A program made the translations under genes and the position numbers. Positions 52,901 to 61,900 of a stretch of DNA of 64,000 nucleotides are shown in pieces. Source of the DNA: Setophaga petechia (taxonomy: Eukaryota; Chordata; Aves; Passeriformes; Parulidae); the NCBI GenBank assembly GCA_024362935.1, contig JANCRA010000009.1, positions 15,569,572 through 15,633,571 on the forward strand, written 5' to 3'. Position 1 is the stretch's first letter. Every line of letters begins with the position of its first letter. Below the pieces are notes generated by a model that was not told the origin of the DNA, searched no databases, and worked only from the letters and a program-made list of their open reading frames with translations.

Positions 52901-55900
52901 GGAGTAAAGCCAGGAGTTGTCTCCTTGCAGCTCTTACCCATCCAGAGCTCAGCTGACGGGCAGTGCCCAGGTCTGAAGCAGAGTAGAGAAGAGGCAGTGT
53001 CAGGATCCTGCTGCTTAGCCTTGCTGCTTGTTGAAATTGGCAGGTTCAATAATTCTGCTTAAATGTCCCTTCCCAGGCACTCAGAAGTAAGAGCTGCTCT
53101 GTTGACTGTGTGACAACTTACCTGGGAGATGCTAACCTTTAGCAAAGATGTTTGGGGCTAGCAACCTATTCTGAATTTTACTTTTTACTTTTAAATGCGT
53201 TTTTGAGCATTGTATGATCTTCAGACTCTAGTTCCAGCTTGGGCTTGCCATAAGAATAAATCTTTAGGACTAAATTAACAAGGACCAGAGAGTGCACTCA
53301 AGTATGGAGCCACTGGTTGTGAATGCTTCTTGATCCCGGGTGCTTTGAACATTACAGGCAGCATTCAGAGGCAAACCCACTTGGACAGGGTCCAACACTG
53401 AGCAGTGTGGGTGTCAGTCAGTCAGTCAATCAGTCAGACTTGTTCCTGAGGTCAGCCCCCAGTTCTCTTCCTCTGCCAGTGGTGATCACCAAAAGAATCT
53501 GTCACCCAGTGGTGTACCCCAAAAGGGTTTTATAGTGTTATACAGTAACAGTGTTTCTTATGTGGCTGTGGGATAAGATGAAACCCATTTTAGTCCTGAC
53601 CTCTCTTTCCATACAAAGCTGCTTCCTTGGTCAGAAAATGTACAATTGTCAAACCAAGAAACTGTTGTGATTTGGAAAAATTGGAACAGGTTTTTTGTAG
53701 GGCCATTCCACTGTGCCCAGTCTGGACTCCATGTCCCCTTGAGCCTTGCTGCTGGCAGAGCCTCCCCAGTTCGTGGGAGAGGAGGCAGCAGCCAGCACAG
53801 AGCTGGGGCTGCACACAGGCTGCCCACCCCTCCCATGGGTGGGTGGGCACAGAACCATTGGGTCCATGTGCCCTGCAGGGGATGTGACAGTGTGAGGGCA
53901 CCCAGCCTGAGGGCGACAGTGTCTCCCCCATGACTGCTGGGGACTGCTGGGGCTTTCACATCTGCTGCCTGGGAAATGGCATTGGGGCTTTCCTTCTGAT
54001 ACTGGCCATTTAAGGTTTCCTCTGATAACAAATAAGTAAGGAATTGTTGTAGTTCTGTGTTTTTTGTGTACAAAAGTTTTATCAGCTGCTAAATGTGAAA
54101 TTCTAAAAATGAGTAAAACGTATTTAATGACGGAAAGGTGGTTTTCCTGAGAGCTCTGCTACCCTCCACTCCTGCTGTTACTGTTTTATTTGTGTCAACA
54201 AAGGCAATTTCTCAGCAATTCCTCTTGCATTGTTGTCTTTCTTTGAATCATAAAAATGATGAAGCAAACAGCTGTTGCACTTTTGTTTTAGTTGCTGCAG
54301 ATGGTGGGACTGAATCTTCAGCCTTAGTGGATGACAATGGCAGTGAGGAAGATTACAGCTATGAGGAGCTCTGCCAAGCTGCTCCCAGGTACCTGCAGCC
54401 CGGAGGGGAGCAGCTAGCAATTAATGAGGTAATGTCCGGGGCTTTGCATTGCTGGAATGATGACACAGGGAGGGCAGGGATGGGGGAGGGGGGGATGTGG
54501 AGGGATGTTTTCCATAGTCTGAGATTTCATAGTCATAAAAAATTCAATGGCAATAGCTAGTTTCTTTGGGAGGGATTTTTGTTTGCTCAGTGGTAAATAC
54601 CTTTTTGTGGGTAAAACTTTGTTTTGTACACTCTTTTACTAGCATTATTATGATTATTGCAGTTTTTCAGAAAATTGTGATTCCTTCTGTAATTTCTCCT
54701 AGTGTTTCCAGGAAGGGAGTGGGGGAAAGGGGACAGTTTGAGTGGGTTTAATTTTCCCTCTGGGTTTTAAACCATCACAGACTGTAACTGTTACCCTATA
54801 TAATCCTGCTCTGGAGCAGGATTCTAATTGTTTTTCACGAATGAGAATATACCTAGATTTCTGAAAATCTGAAATTTTAGTTTCATCCTGTAACAGGAGT
54901 AATAGTAGGCAATCTAGTGACCTATATTGATATCTTTGTAGTTTATAAACACTTCATAGTTTATCTTCTGTCCTTTGCAATCTCATTTTCTTCCTATCTT
55001 AGCTGATAAGCGATGGCACCGTCGTCTATGCAGAGGCTCTCTGGGACCATGTCACTATGGATGATCAAGAGCTGGGCTTCAAAGCTGGAGATGTCATTAG
55101 AGTTCTAGAAGCTTCCAACAAAGACTGGTGGTGGGGAAGAAATGAGGACAAGGAGGCCTGGTTTCCAGCTAGCTTTGTCAGGGTGAGTAACTCTTTTGCT
55201 TCTTGCTTTTGCACCATTGCAAAATTCCTAGCAGAGTGCAACAGTTGTCATGGCATTACATTTCATACCTGATCCTCATCATGTTTATAGCTGAACCTCA
55301 GTGGCATAACCCCTAAGGTGTTCACAAGGAAAAAGGCAGTAAGAATCACACCCTAAGATCCCTTAGCTTTCCTGACAACATTTACTCTGTCTTCTTCATT
55401 TGGACCCTTTGTAACCAAAGGAGTTTCTCAAACAGAGATTACAAGAGCAGAAAGCTCAACCAGAAAGTCATCAGTGTATACAGAAAGGACACAACAGTTC
55501 TCATAAGGGCAGGGGAGAGCTATGCTGCAGGGATTTCTTGGTAAAATAGGGTTTAATTTATTATCAAGGGCTTAATTTATTATCAAGGACATTGTGTAGA
55601 AATCTGGTTCACAGTCTGAGCTCCACAGTCAGAACTCACCCAGATTAATACCAGTGTAACTCTCAGATGGTAAAAAATTGAAATATATTTTAGAAAATAA
55701 TTTGAACTGCCTTTTGAGAGCCTGTAGTGAAACTTGGACTGCACTGCATGAAGTACTACATACACAAAGTGCAGCAGGTGGTAGCTCCCTTTCCCTTTCC
55801 TAGATCTCTAGGCAACCTGGGCAATCAGACAGAAGTCAGAAAAGGAGGTGCTGCTGTCTACACCATACAGATGGGGCACAGGGAAACTAATTAAAAGTGG

Positions 55901-58900
55901 TTGAGTGTCTGCTTTTGTAATTTTTACCCCATGCTAACTTGGCCAAACACATTAACTATTGGGTATGGGTAAGGGTCAGAAATAAGCTTAACTCTGAAAA
56001 CAACATGGACAACGCAGTGGTCTCTCTCAGATACTGTGAGTAGAAGTCATGCATTTAACCAGACAGAAATCCCAACCCTTTATTTGAATATGCAGTGAGT
56101 ACAATGAGATAAATTCTGTTGTGAAGCCCCCTCTATAAGATAAGAATGAGAACATGTCTGTAGCCACTCTTCTCTTAGGTATAAGAAGTTTATAACAGTT
56201 TTACCACACGTTGTAAAACTTTCTGCTTCACTCTAATTGCTTTGTTTGTTCTGGCTGCAGCTGCGAGTTAATCAGGAAGAAGTGCCAGAAAATTGTAGTA
56301 ATATCCAGGATGAAGAACAAGATTCAGATATTAGCAAGCATCGCCAGAAAATAGCTGAAAACAGGGATCAGATGAGAACCAACGTTATACAGGAAATTAT
56401 GAAAACAGAACGAGTCTATATCAAGCATCTCAAGGACATCTGTGAGGTACATACTTTAACCTGAGGACGTTCTACTGACCTAATGAGAACAAATCATTCC
56501 ATATAAGTTAAGAACTACAGTGGTTTCTTATTTCAAAATACTCCCAATTGCGCTTCTGATGCTGTCAGTCCAATTCTTCGTTTCCTCTTATGACTTTCCT
56601 CTCTGATGACTGCCATGAGCCATTGCTTCCTTTTTTTAAAAAAAACTTCCATTTTTGACAGCAAAAAAGTGCCTCTCTGACTTCTATTTCTATAATAAAT
56701 GAGAGAAGGAAGTCCAGTTTATTTAGAGCTTTTTGCCACTGTATAGAGAACTTTGGGTAACTGTAGTGAAATAATTTGCGGTTCAGTGATAAAACTTCTT
56801 GGAAGTAACTTGGAAAGAGTATTTGCTGAATGGTTTATCTCCCCGTTTTCTCAAGTGAGGAGATTTTTACTGGATGCCTAGGAGTTATGAAGAAATCTTA
56901 AGTGTGTTTTTGATCTGCCTTGCTTGTTTGAACCATAAAATGGGGATGGTTTTCTGTTTTTTTTCTCAATATTTTTTGGAGGCTCACACTTGGGCAAGAA
57001 ACTTCTTAATACTTTTCACTGAAGTTTGCCTCTTTTGACATGAGTTATGATGCATTTGACCTGTATTTGACTTGTCTTTGAGGTTTGCATCTGGAATGGT
57101 GCTAAGCAACCTACAAAAATATTCTTTGTAGCCTTAGTTTGCTAGGTCTGTCCTTGTATTTGTCATGCTGTCATCCTTTTATCCACCACTTACCATTAGA
57201 TTATTTAATTCACAGCAAAGTAGACAAGGCAGGAGTAAGTTTTTATTTGGTTTTTTTTTTCTTTTTTTTTTTTTTTTCCATTTTTAGATCAGGCCTTTCT
57301 CTTGAAGAAAGAAAAAAGGGAGAAAAAGAACAAAAATTGGTTACCAGCTGGCTAATTTTAAAACATTAAATGTAAATTTTGTTATTTATATAATTATTTA
57401 CTTAAGCTGGTAATATTGATTGTGTGCATGAAAGACCAGGGAAGAATTTGTACACTCTGCTATGCTGCTGCCATGACTAGCTGAGTTCTAGGACATGACT
57501 CTCATATTTTACTGACCTGTTAAGACTTAGGCACATATTAATTATTTAATTTTCTCTCATACGTATATCCTATACCTCATTTTTAATATCTGGCAAGCCT
57601 CTGAGTTTAGTACAAGAGAGCAAGCACACATTTTCCAAGAAGAGAAGCAATGGGCCACGCTTAACATGTGGGGTAGAGATAGTCTGCTGTCCTCAGAGTG
57701 AATCTGTAGGGTAGTGCACATAGCACATAAGGCTGAAAATACACTCAAGTAAGACTAAGCCAGAAAAGCTACACAGATAGTAACCCAAATTTGCAAGCTC
57801 AGCCCTTGTATGAATCACTCAAGCTGGTTGTAGCCAGGATCATGAAGCTAAAGTATACCCATAAAACATGTCTTACATTCAAGAAGTATCTGCAGTCCAC
57901 ATTACGGGAGCCGCAGAGGAATTAGCTTTCCCTGTTGGTGCAGTAGGAAATGCGGTAGCTGGCTTGCAGCGTAGCCACTGCACAGCTCTCAGAGCAGATG
58001 GCTGTGGAGGAGACAGGAATATTCCTAACAGTGCCAGCAACAGTCAGTGTTACTTCCTGGTAAACCTCATCAGAGCAACTGCAAGGCTATTTCAGCTGTC
58101 TGCTCCCAAAGCTGTTTGCGGGAGGCCTGCCTGCCAGAAGCCAAATGGAGGAGCCTGGCAGATAGCCCCTATCCCATCAGTTAACCTTTGTACTCCATGA
58201 GCCCTGGTGCTGTAACTGCTGTGACACTGTGAGCACAGCAGCTCTTCCTAGAGGTTCAGTCCCTGCAGTGCATTCTCAACAGGGAGAAGCAGGTGGGCTT
58301 TACACTTGGGAGGTTCCCTGGTTCACTTGGGGTACCCTGAACAGGGGCTGGGCACCAGGAATCCACATGAGAACATCTCAGATGCAAATCTGAACTTCTA
58401 CTCCTGTGTGTGTGTATCTAGAAAACCACTCCCTTGCCTGGAGACCATGGGGGTCTTGGCAGCTCAAATGATTTTGTTCAGGGTAGGATCTGTCTCAAAT
58501 CCTTGGACTAAGGAGTGTTTTTTATTTCATTTCAGGGTTACATTCGGCAGTGTCGCAAACATACAGGAATGTTCACCACAGCTCAGCTAAGCACCATTTT
58601 TGGAAATATTGAAGATATTTACAAGTTCCAAAGGAAGTTTCTGAAAGATCTTGAGAAACAGTACAACAAAGAAGAACCTCATCTAAGTGAAATAGGGTCA
58701 TGTTTTCTTCAACATGTAGGTTGAAAAAGTTGATTTTATTTATGAAATTACCAAAATATGATAATAAAAAGCCAAGTTACCATATTAGGAGGGGATTTTA
58801 CTAACAAGCGCTTCTTAAATAATAAATTGGCAGCATTTTAGAAGGTAAACTAACTTGAAATTAATTATACATTTGTTTTAGATTTCTCCTCATCTTTAGC

Positions 58901-61900
58901 AATCATGCTATTTTGTAAACAGTTTTAAGTTTCTTTGTTGAAACTCTAATGATCACAGATGGGCTGGATTGTTTGCAGTGATCTCATATTCAGCAAGCAG
59001 AAACTTCATACAGACATTAAGAAAGGTAGGTAATGGGGAGATAGGCTGTGAGTTCTTGATAGAGCCTTGCTAAGCCTATAGCTGTCTTTCCCCAAAGAGA
59101 AATACTTCTTAAAGTGAGTTTGATTATCCTGACTCAAGAAGAGACCTTTATTTCTGTGTTCTGACAAAGAAGGGTACATGGTTTTGACAGCTACGAAGTA
59201 GATTTCTGCATACTTTCAAGGCTGATCAGCCTGGAAGCAGTATAGAAAATGGATTACCTAATCTAATTATATATAACAGATATTACAAAAATTGTTTTTC
59301 TCCTTCATAGACAAATACTTTAGTAAAGTTGTACCTTTTTTTAACAGCAAGAAGGCTTTGCTATTTATTCAGAGTATTGTAACAACCATCCCAGTGCCTG
59401 CATTGAACTCTCCAGACTGATGAAGCAGGGCAAATACCGCCACTTCTTCGAGGCCTGTCGCTTGCTTCAGCAGATGATTGACATTGCCATTGATGGTTTT
59501 CTTCTCACGCCTGTTCAGAAAATCTGCAAATATCCTCTGCAGCTTGCAGAGTTGCTCAAATACACCACTCAGGAGCACAGGTGAGAGAATGAATATAACA
59601 AATTCTGTAATAGTAGTAACACCTAATTACTCAGGTTTTCTGGGTGACACAACACTGAAGGTTTTGAGATCAGGAACAAAATTGCCATGGACCATGATAA
59701 ACAGGGCTTCTTGGAACCATGACAGTCAGTCACCAAAACAGTATCTGAAAGTGCAGCACAGGGGACTGAGAGGATGCATGACATAATGAGGAATAAGTCA
59801 AAGAGGGAGAAGGAGAAGAAGATGGTGTGTAAACAGGATGCAGGGAGGAATGTGTTATTCAGAGTGAAAAAAAAAAGGCCAGAAATCAAGGAGAAAGAAA
59901 TCCAAAGAGGGGAAGACTCATAAAAGTTGTGGATGTAACAAAAAGTGAAGAGTGCCTTAGAAAATAACCAACCTGAATAAATTTGGAGGTAATTTGTTTT
60001 AGAAACTTAGTAGTAATAAACATTACCTTAGTTTGCAGTAAATTCCAGATACTAGATTTTCAGCTAGCATAAATAAAAATTGAAATTGCAGATAGCCTTT
60101 CCGGTATACCCCTGCACTGATTCAATCTTTGACTAAATTAAGATTTTATCTATAAGTGTCTTTTTATCTTTTATAATTGCAAGAAAGTATTCCATTGTGA
60201 CCCCTGTGCTCAAAGTCCAAATGAAGCCTAAGGCAATGTTTCCTTGGCCAAAGTCAGTACTTTAACCTTGAGAAAACTCCCCTTGGAGACCACTGGATTT
60301 TTGCCAGATGCAAAATACGAGGTCTGTGAAGCACTGACATTTAGATGTGAAATGCCTCTATTCAGTTCTGTGACTACCTGGGAAGGGCTGCAATAAGAAT
60401 TCCTAACTAGAGTTTCTCTTTCACTGCTACTAATTTTAGAAAAGTTATCCTGTGGGCTGTGAAACCTGCAGATAAAGTGACAGCGAGGTCTCACCACCTT
60501 CCTCCTGCAGTACCTATTTTCCTCTTGTGTGACACAGCACCCAGAGATGCCTTCAAGCACAGAGAGGCACCCACTGTGCAGAGATGCTCACAAACAGGCA
60601 GATCTACATCCACATGGAGCCTTAGGAAAGCTCCAGCCAGCTGGGGGTTTTGGTAGCATTTCGTTTTCATAAAAAATTTGAAGTTCCAATATGCACAGCC
60701 TGCTGTGAAGGCCACAAGTTGTGTAGCAAGTGTGGAATAAATACCAACAAAGAAGAAAGGAACTGAGATAAGGAAGGGCAAGTGTAGCAATATGGATATC
60801 ATATGGTCACCCTGTGGGACATCTCCCTGGCGTTAGTAGGATCCTGTTATTGTTAATCTCACTTTCTGTACTCAGTGTGGCAGAATAGAGTTCCCACAGA
60901 TGTAAATAAAGAGGGGAGAGAATGCACACATTCAGAAGGGAAGCGCATCCATCAGCAGCAGCCAATGAAAACTGGAACTGAGACAGAAGCAGATAAAAAG
61001 GACAGCAAGGCTAACGCCTTGGCAGAATTTATTTCTTGTTCGTGCTGTTTTCTGCCTCTGGCTCCCTTTTCTGCAAGAGGCATTCTGATAAAAGAGGAAA
61101 AGCAGCTGCTCTGCTGGGATTCCTTTAGGAAGAAATATGTCTCTTCCCTGGTCTCTCTTCTGAGAGACTCCATTTGATAAAGGTGAAGGAGAGATGGATG
61201 CTATTCAGAGGAAAAATAAAAGCCTGCCTGCAAACTTGGGGAGATTCATAGGCATGTTGATAGCTCAGGAAAGAAGGAGGGGAGCAGAGCATTGCAAGAA
61301 GGACAGGAGGATTGGCCTGAGTTAATTGCATTAGTCCTGAAGCAGGAAGAGGCAGGTGACCATCATGCCTTTCACACATTTGTCCCGTAGAAACAGGATG
61401 CTTTCTTCCTATTGTCTCCTTTAATTCGTCTCTCTGGGGCCCTTGTTCTTGCGTTCTGTGGGATTGATTTGGGGTTTTTTTCCCTGTCCACGTAGCATTC
61501 ACCATTTGTGTTCATTGACCCAGTCATTGGGAACAAGAAGGAGAAAATACAGTTGTTAAACATGATCAAAAGACTGCCCTTCCCAAAAAGTCCCACTAAA
61601 ATCTTGCTAAAAGACACAGTCCTTAGGTAAAATACAGCCGTCACTGAGCTCAGTGGGAGTTCTCCCATTGTTTTCAGTAGAGACAGTGTTGCAGTTCATT
61701 AATCAATCACTTCTGCCTCCTCGCACCAATCTAGTAATTTGCTCCCAGACAAACCCAGCAGTACAGCAGCACTGAATTGTACAGGCTACCTTGTGGGATT
61801 TGGGATAGCAGGAATCAGGTTCCTCTTTTTTTAAGTACCTGAGTAGAGGGATAAGGGGATAATGTGGGCTAATACTGCAGGCACTGTGGTTGCAGCATTT

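Larger units (their letters stand above)
45707..54291 (+). other. SPATA13 intron carrying the alternative promoter and several mobile elements
   Basis: About 8.6 kb. Contents in order are a tRNA-Ile-derived SINE (46764-46908), a solo LTR (46916-47764), an old CR1/L3-like LINE remnant (about 48950-49925), a GC-rich alternative first exon (about 51520-51901), a 42-bp tandem duplication (52256-52338) and a short CAGT repeat (53413-53437). No other coding exon was identified. The several open frames at 53.5-54.1 kb lack splice sites and protein similarity. Confidence 0.85.

Noticed and set aside
53558..54073. 171-codon - strand open frame
   Set aside because: Overlaps other open frames in a GC-rich intron patch; no domain and no exon-like boundaries.
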